A stretch of DNA of 64,000 bases from Propionigenium maris DSM 9537. GTDB taxonomy: Bacteria > Fusobacteriota > Fusobacteriia > Fusobacteriales > Fusobacteriaceae. The stretch lies in assembly GCF_027925155.1 (NCBI RefSeq), contig NZ_BSDY01000006.1:124001-188000 (forward strand). The letters run 5' to 3'. The notes under the pieces were generated by a model. The model searched no databases and was not told the origin of the DNA. It worked only from the letters and a program-made list of their open reading frames with translations. The position numbers and the translations under genes are program-made. Below, one piece after another: positions 16,991 through 25,397 of the stretch (positions are counted from its first letter, which is position 1; every line of letters starts with the position of its first letter).

Positions 16991-17959
16991 ATGAAAAGAT
17001 TATTAATTGCATTAGGTGCACTTACAATGGTGGGTACAGCTGTGGCAGCAGCTGAGGAGTTCAGACCAACTGGATCTATTAAGCAGGAGGTTAGATGGTA
17101 CTCGGATAAGGAAGATATCGATAGTGAGCACATCAGATTTACACTGGCAGAGGGAGGAGTTAGATTTACTGAGAACTTCTACATCGACTACAGAGTAAGA
17201 GACTACATCAGAAACCACTCAGATGAGGGATCAAATACCAAGGACATGAGAACAAGACTTTACTATGATCACGGTTACTTAGGTGACACTCAGATCGATG
17301 TAAGACAGAGATTAGAGGTTAGATCTACTCAGTCATACAACAGATTCTCATACACTCCAGAGTTTAACTTTGCTGAGTATGTACCTGGATTCTCTACATT
17401 TAAAGTAAGACCAGTGGCAAGATACCAGGATGATAACAATGGAAACACTACTCTAGTGAGAACAGGTGCAGACCTTCTTACTTACCTTCCTGTTTACTCA
17501 GAGGGGAATATCGACTTTGGAGTAGAGTTTAATACTTACTTCAGATATGATGAAACAAAGGGACCAAACAGATACTATACTTCTGGTGGATCTCAAAAGG
17601 ACAGCCAGACAGCTGTGGATATCGAGCTTTATACATACTTCACATATGACCTGGGAACATGGAATGGAGTTAACTTCGCATTCTATCACGAGCTAGGGGT
17701 GGATCCATATACATTCTATGACAGAAAGATAGATGTTACAGATGCAGATGGAAACAGAACAGGGGATAGCTATGATTCAGACCTATACCTTTACAATGAC
17801 TTCGAGATTCAGTTCTCATACAACGTAAATGACTCTACTTCAATTTACGGAGCCCTTGCTGTGGAGTTTGCTAACCAGCAGGCTTATGGAAACGATGGAG
17901 ATACAGGAAACTACAAGTGGCAGGCATATCCATATATCGGATGGAGAACAAAGTTCTAA
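16991..17959 (+). CDS. FomA-like major outer membrane porin, copy 3
   Basis: 322 aa from ATG 16991, equivalent to the start of copy 2. Signal peptide MKRLLIALGALTMVGTAVAAA. It shares the PTGSIKQEVRWY N terminus, FTENFYIDYRVRDYIR and the C-terminal YKWQAYPYIGWRTKF with its two tandem neighbours. Internal loops differ, for example a Gly/Ser-rich insertion near 185-195. Ribosome binding site AAGGGGAGAA. Likely a trimeric general porin; the reason for three copies is not visible. Confidence 0.88.
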   Translation: MKRLLIALGALTMVGTAVAAAEEFRPTGSIKQEVRWYSDKEDIDSEHIRFTLAEGGVRFTENFYIDYRVRDYIRNHSDEGSNTKDMRTRLYYDHGYLGDTQIDVRQRLEVRSTQSYNRFSYTPEFNFAEYVPGFSTFKVRPVARYQDDNNGNTTLVRTGADLLTYLPVYSEGNIDFGVEFNTYFRYDETKGPNRYYTSGGSQKDSQTAVDIELYTYFTYDLGTWNGVNFAFYHELGVDPYTFYDRKIDVTDADGNRTGDSYDSDLYLYNDFEIQFSYNVNDSTSIYGALAVEFANQQAYGNDGDTGNYKWQAYPYIGWRTKF

Positions 17960-17986
17960 TAGCTTCCTTTGAAGTAATATTAAATG

Positions 17987-18018
17987 AAGGGGATACCTTA
18001 AGGGGTATCCCCTTTTAC
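17987..18018 (+). terminator. Terminator after porin 3
   Basis: AAGGGGATACC (17987-17997), six nt, GGTATCCCCTT (18004-18014), TTACTT. Confidence 0.85.
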
Positions 18019-18236
18019 TTAAAAAATTTATTAACTTAAAATTAGTGAAAAAATAAACTTTATAGGTAAAAAGTGTTCTAAATGATTTAATCTTTTGTGA
18101 AAAATATACAAAATAGCAATATATTAGATAGAAGCTTAACATTCATTTGATATATTATAAATATAAAAATAAATAATATATACTCCACCTAAAGAATTAA
18201 AGAGATGAAATTCTCTAACAAGGAGGAGGAAGATTT

Positions 18237-19190
18237 ATGAAGAAATTACTGCTTTTAACGTGTATAGGAATTGCTGCAGGTTCTATGGCATATGGTGAGG
18301 GCTTAACAAGTAACTTCGAGGAGGATTCCAACAGGGAAGAGATAGGAGTAATGGAAAGAGCTGCTGAGGATCTGGGACAGACCTATGCAAGGGAGGATGG
18401 ATCCAAGTGGTCTGGAAAGTTTGAGTTGTGGCATGAGACGGATAAGGTGAGGTCCTCGGATAGCGGGAAGGATGTTACGGATATAGGTACAGCAATTACC
18501 CTTACAGACAATGATACAGGGATATTCTTTAGGTATGAGCTTCTTACTACCAGTCTCACAAAGGATGCCAATGAGAGGGACAGGCATAACTTCAGAGTAG
18601 GCCAAAATGATATGTTTGATTTATTTGGATTCTCTGTAACCCCATACTACCAGTATAGATATGAGGATGCGTCGGAGGGGACCTATACAGAAAGGCATCA
18701 GCACAGGATAGGATATTCTGGAGCCAATGACTCCGGTGTATCCTTCTGGGGTTACTCATCCTATGACAGCTTTAACGGAAGAAGCTCTGAGCTCAGAGAG
18801 GATGAAAGCGGTTACTACGGAGAGCACGAGATACTTTACTCTATGGATATGGGAAGGGGACAGCTTATACCATCTATATTTAATGAGTATCAAAGCTTAG
18901 ATGATTCATCCTTTAACAATACCCAGGCAAGGCTTGCCTATGCCCACCCTATGGCAGAGGGATTTACCCTTGTACCATTTACTGAGATAGACCTTCACAG
19001 GAGGGGAACAGTAAGGGATAACAGTTTTGACAGAGGGGGAAGCAAGGATACCCACAAAAGATATGTGGCAGGAGTGAGGGGTAATGTCGCTGTATCTGAG
19101 GCATACTCCTTCTGGGGAGAGGCATCCTGGGATGCAGGAAGCGGTGACGATGTATTGTACCTAGAAACTGGTGTGGCATATAGATTTTAA
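18237..19190 (+). CDS. Outer membrane beta-barrel protein, function unknown
   Basis: 317 aa. Signal peptide MKKLLLLTCIGIAAGSMAYG. After an acidic N-terminal stretch of about 40 residues the protein is made of alternating beta strands rich in Tyr, Phe and Trp, ending ETGVAYRF with a terminal Phe, so it should be inserted by the Bam complex. It is not a FomA copy. GGAGGAGG precedes ATG. A TATACT -10 (18179-18184) like those of the porins lies upstream, followed by CCACCTAAAG rather than the CACCTTAGCG element. An oligosaccharide-type channel is possible but not shown. Confidence 0.75.
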   Translation: MKKLLLLTCIGIAAGSMAYGEGLTSNFEEDSNREEIGVMERAAEDLGQTYAREDGSKWSGKFELWHETDKVRSSDSGKDVTDIGTAITLTDNDTGIFFRYELLTTSLTKDANERDRHNFRVGQNDMFDLFGFSVTPYYQYRYEDASEGTYTERHQHRIGYSGANDSGVSFWGYSSYDSFNGRSSELREDESGYYGEHEILYSMDMGRGQLIPSIFNEYQSLDDSSFNNTQARLAYAHPMAEGFTLVPFTEIDLHRRGTVRDNSFDRGGSKDTHKRYVAGVRGNVAVSEAYSFWGEASWDAGSGDDVLYLETGVAYRF

Positions 19191-19196
19191 TCTTGA

Positions 19197-19226
19197 AAAG
19201 GGATAGATGTGATCTATCCCTTTTTT
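19197..19226 (+). terminator. Terminator
   Basis: AAAGGGATAGAT, short loop, ATCTATCCC, six T. Confidence 0.9.
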
Positions 19227-19265
19227 GTAGTTAATGAACTAGGTGTACCATAAAAGACTGGGATA

Positions 19266-19274
19266 TGATATAAT
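19266..19274 (+). promoter_or_regulatory. Extended -10 promoter of the repeat protein gene
   Basis: TGATATAAT: TGN followed by TATAAT (19269-19274), about 50 nt before the ATG. No good -35 is visible. Confidence 0.5.
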
Positions 19275-19323
19275 GTCCTATATAAAAAAGGAGAACCACT
19301 GTAATTAAAGAAGGGGGATATTC

Positions 19324-19899
19324 ATGAAGAAAACGTTACTGGGAGCATTTTTATTACTATCAGCAGTTACTATGGCAGAGATGACACCTAAGCAGGAAGC
19401 AGAGCTGGACAAGCTGACTAAGATATTTTATCCAGATACAAATATGAGAGCAGACAGAAGAGCTTTCAAGGGCCTTCAGACAGATGCTTATAACAACATA
19501 GTAGAGATGAGAGGGGAAGCTCAAAACGGAATATCTGAGGAAGCCTTTAACGAGATGTGGGCTGAGGTAGAGAGAAGATTCCCTGGAGACTTTATCCAGC
19601 AGAAGAGGGAGCTAGACAAAGCCTTTGTTGGATACAGAGCAGCAGATGCAATAAGAGCTGAAGAAAAGAAGAAGGAAGCAGAGGTAAAAAAAGTACTAAA
19701 CGCTGAAGCCAAGGAAGATATACTGGAGATAAAGAGCGAAGAGCATATGGTACCTAAGGAGGTAATGGACAGGATAATAGCAGATGCTGAGGCAGCTCAT
19801 CCAGAGGACCATGTAGCTCAGAAGGAAGAGATAGAGAATAAGATTAAAGCATATGAGGATATGCTACAATACTTTGATTTAAGTTCGCCAAAAAAATAA
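19324..19899 (+). CDS. Exported protein with internal helical repeats
   Basis: 191 aa. Signal peptide MKKTLLGAFLLLSAVTMA. The mature chain is helical and charged and contains a repeated unit of about 50 residues: NIVEMRGEAQ...FPGDFIQQKRELDKA (about 59-101) and DILEIKSEEH...HPEDHVAQKEEIENK (about 137-180). A weaker first copy (TPKQEAELDKLTKIFYPDTN) begins at about 21. Each unit is a helix, a P-(G/E)-D turn, then a Lys/Glu helix. It is monocistronic with its own promoter and terminator and adjacent to the candidate sRNA. Function unknown. Confidence 0.75.
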   Translation: MKKTLLGAFLLLSAVTMAEMTPKQEAELDKLTKIFYPDTNMRADRRAFKGLQTDAYNNIVEMRGEAQNGISEEAFNEMWAEVERRFPGDFIQQKRELDKAFVGYRAADAIRAEEKKKEAEVKKVLNAEAKEDILEIKSEEHMVPKEVMDRIIADAEAAHPEDHVAQKEEIENKIKAYEDMLQYFDLSSPKK

Positions 19900-19906
19900 A
19901 AGAGAG

Positions 19907-19935
19907 GACCCCTTTATTTAAAAGGGGTCTTTTTT
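19907..19935 (+). terminator. Terminator
   Basis: GACCCCTTT (19907-19915), ATTTA, AAAGGGGTC, T-run. Confidence 0.9.
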
Positions 19936-19962
19936 AAACAGTGATTTATTATTTTTTAAATC

Positions 19963-19988
19963 AACTTTTTTTAAAGGATAAAGTCTAA
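19963..19988 (+). promoter_or_regulatory. Sigma-E-type promoter
   Basis: AACTT (19963-19967, within TCAACTTTT), 15 nt, GTCTAA (19983-19988). The geometry equals known extracytoplasmic sigma-E promoters (GAACTT, 15-16 nt, GTCTRA). The predicted start is around 19,995. Confidence 0.6.
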
Positions 19989-19994
19989 AAATAT

Positions 19995-20165
19995 GTAAGA
20001 TGAGATATAGAGATCTTATTAGAGAACGAAAAGCATTTTAAACTCTCGCAAAGTTAAGATGTGGAATTTCATTAAATCTTTCCTTTTTCATATTCTTTAA
20101 TTGAGATCTCAACTCCCCTAAAATTAAGTGTAGAAAAGAGCCCTTTCTGAAAGGGCTTTTTTGCA
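19995..20165 (+). ncRNA. Candidate envelope-stress sRNA targeting FomA-like porins (FoxI-like)
   Basis: No reading frame fits this interval, yet it has a sigma-E-like promoter and ends in a strong terminator (20139-20163). It contains AACTCTCGC (20041-20049), complementary to GCGAGAGTT near the 5' ends of the porin 2 and 3 messages; with the following AAAG the complement extends to 12 of 13 positions at DNA level. CTCCCCT (20113-20119) lies just upstream of the terminator and is complementary to the AGGGGAG Shine-Dalgarno of all three porins. In F. nucleatum the sigma-E-dependent sRNA FoxI represses FomA. That this is its counterpart is inference; the 5' end is a prediction. Confidence 0.55.
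20139..20163 (+). terminator. Strong terminator without an upstream gene
   Basis: AGCCCTTT (20139-20146), CTG, AAAGGGCT (20150-20157), six T. The gene upstream already has its own terminator at 19907, so this one must serve another transcript. Confidence 0.9.
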
Positions 20166-20267
20166 TCTTCTAAAAGCTTTTACAGGGTGTCTATTTAAAA
20201 GGAGGAATCTTTTAAAGGAAATGATTTCATTGGTTGAATATCTAATTAGTAAAAGGTGGTGGAGAAG

Positions 20268-21089
20268 ATGGAGAGAAAAGAGAATAATGACAATAACTAT
20301 ACATTGAAAAGCAGTGATATTTTGGGAGAAGTAGATGTGGATATAAAGGTGAGGATGAGTTTAGAGGACCTTAGAATATTATCCAGGTATCTAGAGGGAG
20401 ATCTCCTCACAGAACTGGATGAAACTGTACTCAGGACCGAGGAAGTTGATTCTATGGTGGAGAAGGACTATTACAACAGGATAAGGGAGATAGTGGAGGT
20501 TGTGGCCAATGGAATCTATAAGGGGCTTATAGATACTGAAAAGGTTGTTATAGACGAGCTGAAGAGGAGGGATATATCCAAGGATGAGATCCTTGAGCTT
20601 ATGACCAAGGATGAGTATGACCGGGAGAGGATAGAGAATATCTACAGGGCTATGGACGAGATGAACCAGGAGGAGGAGGAGGCCAAGGAGATATTTGATA
20701 AGATAGATATATATGGAAAGATGGTGCTCAGCAAGCTGAAAGAGAGCGCAGGAGAGGAACTCTACCTTCCTCTGATCTACAAGTTTTACTGGATGCTCTA
20801 CAACTCCATGGATAAGAGCGGAGAACTTGTTTTTACTGAAAATTCCATAGAGGAGCTCCTGAATCTTGACCGTGAAGGAGTGGAGGGGTTCTTAGATATA
20901 ATGTCGGGAATAGAGGTACAGATGGGAAATAAAAGGGGAAGAGTGATTGAGTACTACAGCTACCTAAATGACTCCACCCTGAAGATAGAGTACAATATCT
21001 TCACTGTAAATCCAAGAAGGTATACGGGTATGGACCGTGAGTTTAATATAGGGAAGCCAGAGGATGTAGAGGTGAGGTTTGTCAATTAA
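20268..21089 (+). CDS. Conserved cytosolic protein, function unknown
   Basis: 273 aa from ATG 20268, with AAGGTGGTGGAG upstream; the two GTGs before it belong to that purine-rich stretch. Acidic and helical, no signal peptide or membrane segment. The middle (about 60-150) is a run of charged helices; the C-terminal 100 residues mix strands and helices. No motif recognised. It is flanked by the sRNA terminator and a convergent hairpin shared with coaX, so it is monocistronic. Confidence 0.65.
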   Translation: MERKENNDNNYTLKSSDILGEVDVDIKVRMSLEDLRILSRYLEGDLLTELDETVLRTEEVDSMVEKDYYNRIREIVEVVANGIYKGLIDTEKVVIDELKRRDISKDEILELMTKDEYDRERIENIYRAMDEMNQEEEEAKEIFDKIDIYGKMVLSKLKESAGEELYLPLIYKFYWMLYNSMDKSGELVFTENSIEELLNLDREGVEGFLDIMSGIEVQMGNKRGRVIEYYSYLNDSTLKIEYNIFTVNPRRYTGMDREFNIGKPEDVEVRFVN

Positions 21090-21093
21090 AAAA

Positions 21094-21137
21094 GTCATCA
21101 CAAGTAGCCTGAGAGGTTTTCTTGTGATGACACTTTT
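21094..21137. terminator. Bidirectional terminator between a plus-strand gene and coaX
   Basis: GTCATCACAAG (21094-21104), 16-nt loop, CTTGTGATGAC (21121-21131), with A-tract before and T-tract after. Confidence 0.8.
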
Positions 21138-21140
21138 TAA

Positions 21141-21908
21141 TTACTTATTTAAATGGTAGAGGGTATAGAGACCTTTTATACTAAGTTCTGGAGAGTATTC
21201 ATCGATCTCGTCGATCTCATTTGAGAGAACACTTCCAAGTCCTCCAGTAGCTATAATATAAGGGTCCTTGATCTCTTCCTTGATCTTCTTAATCAGGTAC
21301 TTTATCTGTCCTGCATAACCATAGAAAACACCGGCTCTGATCTGCTCTACAGTATCTTTACCGAGAACTGAGTCGGGTTTTCCAAACTTAACCTTTGGGA
21401 GCTTGGCTGTATTACCAAAGAGGGAGTTTATGGTCATCTCTATACCTGGAAGGATTCCCCCTCCGATATAGGTATTTCCCTTAAGAACTTCATAGGTAGT
21501 AGCTGTACCTAGGTCAAAAATAACAAGGTTTTTATTTGGATAGAGACGAAGAGCCTCTGTGATTCCAATTATTCTGTCGGCTCCAAAACCTGTAACATTG
21601 AGGTCGTCTGAGAAGCCGAAGGGAAGCTTGAGGTTCAGAGAAACGATCATGGGATCGATATCAAAGTACTTTCTTCCTAAAAACTGGCAGATTGTAATAA
21701 GGCCTGGAACAACAGATGAAACTATAATTCCATTTACATCTTTAAGATCTATTTCATTAAATTTTGTAATATTTCTAAGGTATGAGAACAGCTCATCTTC
21801 AGTGAGCTTTTCATTTGAAGCAATTCTAAAGCTGAGAAGGGTATTTCCCTCTGGATCTAAAAGACCTGCTACAATATGAGTATTACCTATATCAAATGCT
21901 AAAAGCAT
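21141..21908 (-). CDS. coaX: Type III pantothenate kinase
   Basis: 255 aa, full length. Phosphorylates pantothenate, the first step of CoA synthesis, with an ASKHA fold. The P-loop equivalent DIGNTHIVAG is at residues 5-14, GADRIIGITEA near 104-114 and FDLGTATTYEV near 124-134. Minus strand, with GGAGG before ATG, divergent from the lipoprotein gene at 21988. Confidence 0.95.
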   Translation of the reverse strand: MLLAFDIGNTHIVAGLLDPEGNTLLSFRIASNEKLTEDELFSYLRNITKFNEIDLKDVNGIIVSSVVPGLITICQFLGRKYFDIDPMIVSLNLKLPFGFSDDLNVTGFGADRIIGITEALRLYPNKNLVIFDLGTATTYEVLKGNTYIGGGILPGIEMTINSLFGNTAKLPKVKFGKPDSVLGKDTVEQIRAGVFYGYAGQIKYLIKKIKEEIKDPYIIATGGLGSVLSNEIDEIDEYSPELSIKGLYTLYHLNK

Positions 21909-21987
21909 AGCAACCTCCTAAATTAATGGTATGGTTTATTATAATATAGCAGGGAGAAAAATTCAATCTATAAAAGGAGATGAAAGG

Positions 21988-22680
21988 ATGAGAAAATTAA
22001 TCTATTTATTTGTAACTTTGATAATAGTGTCCTGTGCATCGGTTCACTCTGGGAGGTATGGTGTGGCAGTGAGAGAGGACGGAAGTATAGCCAGAAGCGG
22101 CAAGACTCCCACAGAGGGGGGGCTGGTAATAAGTGGAGACCTGGATAAAGCTCTCTCAAATGATTTTTATAAATTTATGGTATTTACCTTTGAAAATAAG
22201 AGTGGGAGTATAGTTAAGGTGAGGGATGTGACTCCTATTTTTGGAGAGAATAACCACAACGACAATATTAGGGTCACCTCTGGGCAGGAGTTGAAGGTAT
22301 GGTATGATGCCCAGATGGCTGAAAAGGAGAGGAAGGAGAAAAACAGAAGTACCCTTATGGGAGCAGCAGCAGTGGCCGGGGGACTTCTTGCAGTTTTTAC
22401 AGATGATACCTGGCAGAGTATCGGGATAGGGCTTCTGGCTGGAGGTGCAGCTTCTATGACTGTGGATGAGCTATATAAGGACAAGAGAAATATAGAGAGG
22501 GGGAAGGTATTTCCAGAATCTCACCTTATGTCTGGAGAGTTCAGTATACCTGCAGGCCTCTATGAAAGAAAGTGGATAGTTTTTAATGTAGATAGTAGAG
22601 ATAGTTATCCTACCCAATTGGAGCTGGAGTATGAGGTAGATGGCAGGGAGGAGAGGGTAGTAGTTCCCCTTAAGTGGTAG
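21988..22680 (+). CDS. Lipoprotein with glycine-rich hydrophobic segment
   Basis: 230 aa from ATG 21988, behind AAAAGGAGATGAAAGG; an earlier in-frame ATG at 21931 would precede the signal. Lipobox IIVSC (Cys15). Around 110-155 there is a Gly/Ala-rich hydrophobic segment (GAAAVAGGLLAVF and GIGLLAGGAASM) like glycine-zipper motifs. The C-terminal 70 residues look like a beta sandwich. A TATAAT at 21940-21945 probably belongs to its promoter. Function unknown. Confidence 0.75.
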   Translation: MRKLIYLFVTLIIVSCASVHSGRYGVAVREDGSIARSGKTPTEGGLVISGDLDKALSNDFYKFMVFTFENKSGSIVKVRDVTPIFGENNHNDNIRVTSGQELKVWYDAQMAEKERKEKNRSTLMGAAAVAGGLLAVFTDDTWQSIGIGLLAGGAASMTVDELYKDKRNIERGKVFPESHLMSGEFSIPAGLYERKWIVFNVDSRDSYPTQLELEYEVDGREERVVVPLKW

Positions 22681-22698
22681 AAATAGCCACGGACATTG

Positions 22699-22748
22699 TG
22701 TTATAATTTTAAAGGGTGTAGGAGGGATCTTCTGCACCCTCTTTAATA
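22699..22748 (+). promoter_or_regulatory. Extended -10 promoter and leader hairpin of tmcAL
   Basis: TGTTATAAT (22699-22707) is an extended -10, followed by a hairpin GGGTGTAG...TCTGCACCC (about 22714-22741). The hairpin lies inside the predicted leader rather than before the promoter, so it may be an attenuator or simply the previous gene's terminator. Confidence 0.45.
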
Positions 22749-22782
22749 GAGGATGAGATCGATTATATAGAGGGAGGAAGAG

Positions 22783-23976
22783 ATGAAGGCAACGGGAGTA
22801 GTGGTAGAATACAATCCCTTTCACAATGGGCATAAATACCACCTGGAGATGGCCAGGGAGCACGGCCAGGGAGATATAGTGATAGCAGCAATGAGTGGAG
22901 ATTTTCTTCAAAGGGGAGAGCCTGCGATAGTAAATAAATGGAAGAGAACTGAGATGGTATTGAAAAACGGAGTGGATATAGTGGTGGAACTGCCTACCTT
23001 CTACTCCACTCAGAGTGCAGAGATATTTGCCAAGGGATCTGTGGAGATACTGGGGGCTCTGGGAGTCTCCGATATAGTTTTTGGATCTGAAAGCGGAGAT
23101 GTAAAGAAGCTGGAGGAGATAGCAAGGTTAGAGGAGGATGAGGTATTTCAGGAGGGGCTTCGTGAGGAGCTTGCTAGGGGAGTATCCTATCCCACAGCCT
23201 TCTCCAAGACCCTGGAAAAGGTGTTGGGAAAGAAGGGGTACTTCTCACCCAATGATATACTGGGGACGGAGTATGTGAGAGCTATAAGAAAGAAGAATCT
23301 GAAGGTAGAGCCCATAGCTATAAGGAGGGAGGGAACTGGTTACCACTCCCACGATGTAGCCGGGAAGATAGCCAGTGCTACAGCTATAAGGAAGATGCTT
23401 GCAGAGGGGAGCGAGGGGATAAGAGAAGTACTTCCTGAGGTGAGTTATGAGATCCTCACAGAGGAACACCGGGAGGGAAGAACAGCCTTCCTTAGAGATT
23501 ACTACCCTCTTATAAGACATGAGATAATCCTTCATAGGGATCTCCTGGATGATATACAGGATGTGGAGGTGGGGTTTGAAAATAAACTCTACAGTGCAGC
23601 GGTAAAGTATGAGGGGTATGATGAGTTCTATGAGGAGATAATGTCTAAAAGGTATACCAATGCAAGGCTGCAGAGGATCCTCATACACATCCTACTGGGA
23701 CTTACTGTAAAGCACACTGTGAAAGCCAAGGAGAGGGTTCCCTATATAAGGATACTGGGATTCAATGAGAAGGGGCACAAGTACCTTAAGGGGATAAAGA
23801 AGAATCAGGAGATACCTACATTTACTACCCTTAAGAATGTGAGTAAGAAGCTAGATGAGGATGCCAAAGCCCTTCTGGATTTCAATGAAAGAGCCAGTAA
23901 GATATATGGTATTGTAAAGAAGTATGATCAGAGAAGCATACCGATAATGTTAAGGGGAGAGGAGCAGAATGGATAG
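22783..23976 (+). CDS. tmcAL: tRNA(Met) cytidine acetate ligase
   Basis: 397 aa. Uses acetate and ATP to make N4-acetylcytidine at the wobble base of elongator tRNA-Met (formerly YlbM). The nucleotidyltransferase signature GVVVEYNPFHNGHKYHL (5-21) contains the HxGH motif, and AAMSGDFLQRGEPA (about 37-50) and WKRTEM follow as in the family. The last eight bases overlap the transporter gene downstream. Confidence 0.93.
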   Translation: MKATGVVVEYNPFHNGHKYHLEMAREHGQGDIVIAAMSGDFLQRGEPAIVNKWKRTEMVLKNGVDIVVELPTFYSTQSAEIFAKGSVEILGALGVSDIVFGSESGDVKKLEEIARLEEDEVFQEGLREELARGVSYPTAFSKTLEKVLGKKGYFSPNDILGTEYVRAIRKKNLKVEPIAIRREGTGYHSHDVAGKIASATAIRKMLAEGSEGIREVLPEVSYEILTEEHREGRTAFLRDYYPLIRHEIILHRDLLDDIQDVEVGFENKLYSAAVKYEGYDEFYEEIMSKRYTNARLQRILIHILLGLTVKHTVKAKERVPYIRILGFNEKGHKYLKGIKKNQEIPTFTTLKNVSKKLDEDAKALLDFNERASKIYGIVKKYDQRSIPIMLRGEEQNG

Positions 23977-25291
23977 AAAGCTACCAGTAAGTATACAGTT
24001 GTTTTATGGTATAGGAGTGAGCTATGCCATAGTAGATCAGATATTTGCCCAGTGGGTATTGTACTACTATCTCCCACCGGAAAATTCAGGGATAAGGCCT
24101 CTGATGGCACCTATATTCATATCTCTGGCTCTTGTAATTTCAAGGTTTGTGGATATGGTGGCTGATCCAGTGGTGGGATATATCTCGGATAAGGTAGATA
24201 CAAGATGGGGGAGGAGAATCCCCTTTATAGCAGCGGGAAGTATTCCCCTTGGACTAGCAACTATAGCTTTCTTCTACCCTATAAAAGGGGGAGGAATGGG
24301 TACCTTCTTCTACCTGTCTGGTGTGGGAGCAATATTCTTTGTTTTCTATACCATAGTGGGAGCACCCTACAATGCCCTCATACCCGAGATAGGTAACACC
24401 CCAGAGGAGAGGCTGAACCTGTCTACCTGGCAGTCGGTATTCAGACTTCTCTATACGGCAGTGGCTATGATCCTTCCTGGGATCCTTATAAAGCTTCTGG
24501 GAGGGGGAGATACAGAGAAGGGTATCAGGGGGATGGTTATCCTGCTAAGTACCATATCGGCTCTGGTAGCTTATGTGACGGTATTTTTTGTACCTGAGAA
24601 GAAGTACAGCCATGGGCAGAGATCCAAGGTTAACCTGAAGGAATCCCTGAATATAGTTTTTCATGACAAGTCCTTTATCTACTACCTGCTAGGGCTACTC
24701 TTCTTCTTTATAGGATTTAATATATTGAGAGCCTCTATGAACTACTATGTGGAGGATATAATGGGAATGGGTAAGGGAGCCATTACAGTGGCTTCAGCAG
24801 TTCTCTTTGGGACCTCAGCGCTATTCTTCTATCCTACCAATAAGCTCTCTAAGAGGTTTGGATACAGAAAACTTATGCTTCTTGCCCTCACAGCTCTGAT
24901 GCTTCTCTCTGGAGGTCTCTATCAGCTGGGGAAGGGAATACCCAAGGAAGCGGGGTTTTACCTCTTTGCCCTTATAGGGATGCCTATATCGGGGGCGGCC
25001 TTTATCTTCCCTCCGGCGATGCTAAGTGAGATAAGCACTAAGATAAGTGAGAAGAGCGGCCATAAGATAGAGGGGATGTGCTTTGGAATTCAGGGATTTT
25101 TCCTAAAGATGGCTTTCCTCATATCCATAGCGATCCTTCCAATAATTTTAGTGGCTGGTGGAGGAGATATACTTACGGCGATCCTCAGCAGTCCTGAAGG
25201 AGTAGAAAAATCAGGAGTATATACTACAGCATTGTTTTCAGGGGGATCATTTATGATGTCCTTCCTCTTCTATTATTTATACAGGGATTAA
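23969..25291 (+). CDS. GPH-family (MelB-like) sugar/cation symporter
   Basis: 440 aa with about 12 predicted membrane helices. The loop after helix 2 contains DPVVGYISDKVDTRWGRRIPFI (about 66-87), the conserved signature of glycoside-pentoside-hexuronide:cation symporters, including the paired Asp residues for cation binding. The substrate cannot be told. It overlaps tmcAL by eight bases, an unusual partner that implies shared transcription rather than function. Confidence 0.85.
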   Translation: MDRKLPVSIQLFYGIGVSYAIVDQIFAQWVLYYYLPPENSGIRPLMAPIFISLALVISRFVDMVADPVVGYISDKVDTRWGRRIPFIAAGSIPLGLATIAFFYPIKGGGMGTFFYLSGVGAIFFVFYTIVGAPYNALIPEIGNTPEERLNLSTWQSVFRLLYTAVAMILPGILIKLLGGGDTEKGIRGMVILLSTISALVAYVTVFFVPEKKYSHGQRSKVNLKESLNIVFHDKSFIYYLLGLLFFFIGFNILRASMNYYVEDIMGMGKGAITVASAVLFGTSALFFYPTNKLSKRFGYRKLMLLALTALMLLSGGLYQLGKGIPKEAGFYLFALIGMPISGAAFIFPPAMLSEISTKISEKSGHKIEGMCFGIQGFFLKMAFLISIAILPIILVAGGGDILTAILSSPEGVEKSGVYTTALFSGGSFMMSFLFYYLYRD

Positions 25292-25321
25292 AAGGAATAG
25301 AGGATTAATATTGAAAAAGGT

Positions 25322-25354
25322 AATCAGGGGATGGAATATCCCCTGATTTTTCTT
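25322..25354 (+). terminator. Terminator after the transporter gene
   Basis: AATCAGGGGAT (25322-25332), loop, ATCCCCTGATT (25338-25348), TTTCTT. Confidence 0.9.
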
Positions 25355-25397
25355 TATAGAAATAAGAGTTTGATTTAATAAAGGGGTGGAAGTTATG

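Noticed and set aside
20221..20310. Short frame with an Arg/Trp-rich product (MISLVEYLISKRWWRRWR) before the 20268 gene
   Set aside because: It overlaps the start of the next gene and most of its length is the out-of-frame reading of that gene's ribosome binding region; spacing from its own ribosome binding site is poor.
21088..21137. Hairpin after the 20268 gene considered as a CRISPR-like or att repeat
   Set aside because: Single copy, between convergent genes, with A- and T-tracts: a bidirectional terminator. No CRISPR-like direct repeats with regular spacing were found in the window.
22714..22741. Hairpin before tmcAL as a riboswitch
   Set aside because: Simple single stem-loop of 26 nt with no conserved aptamer features; terminator or attenuator is enough to explain it.
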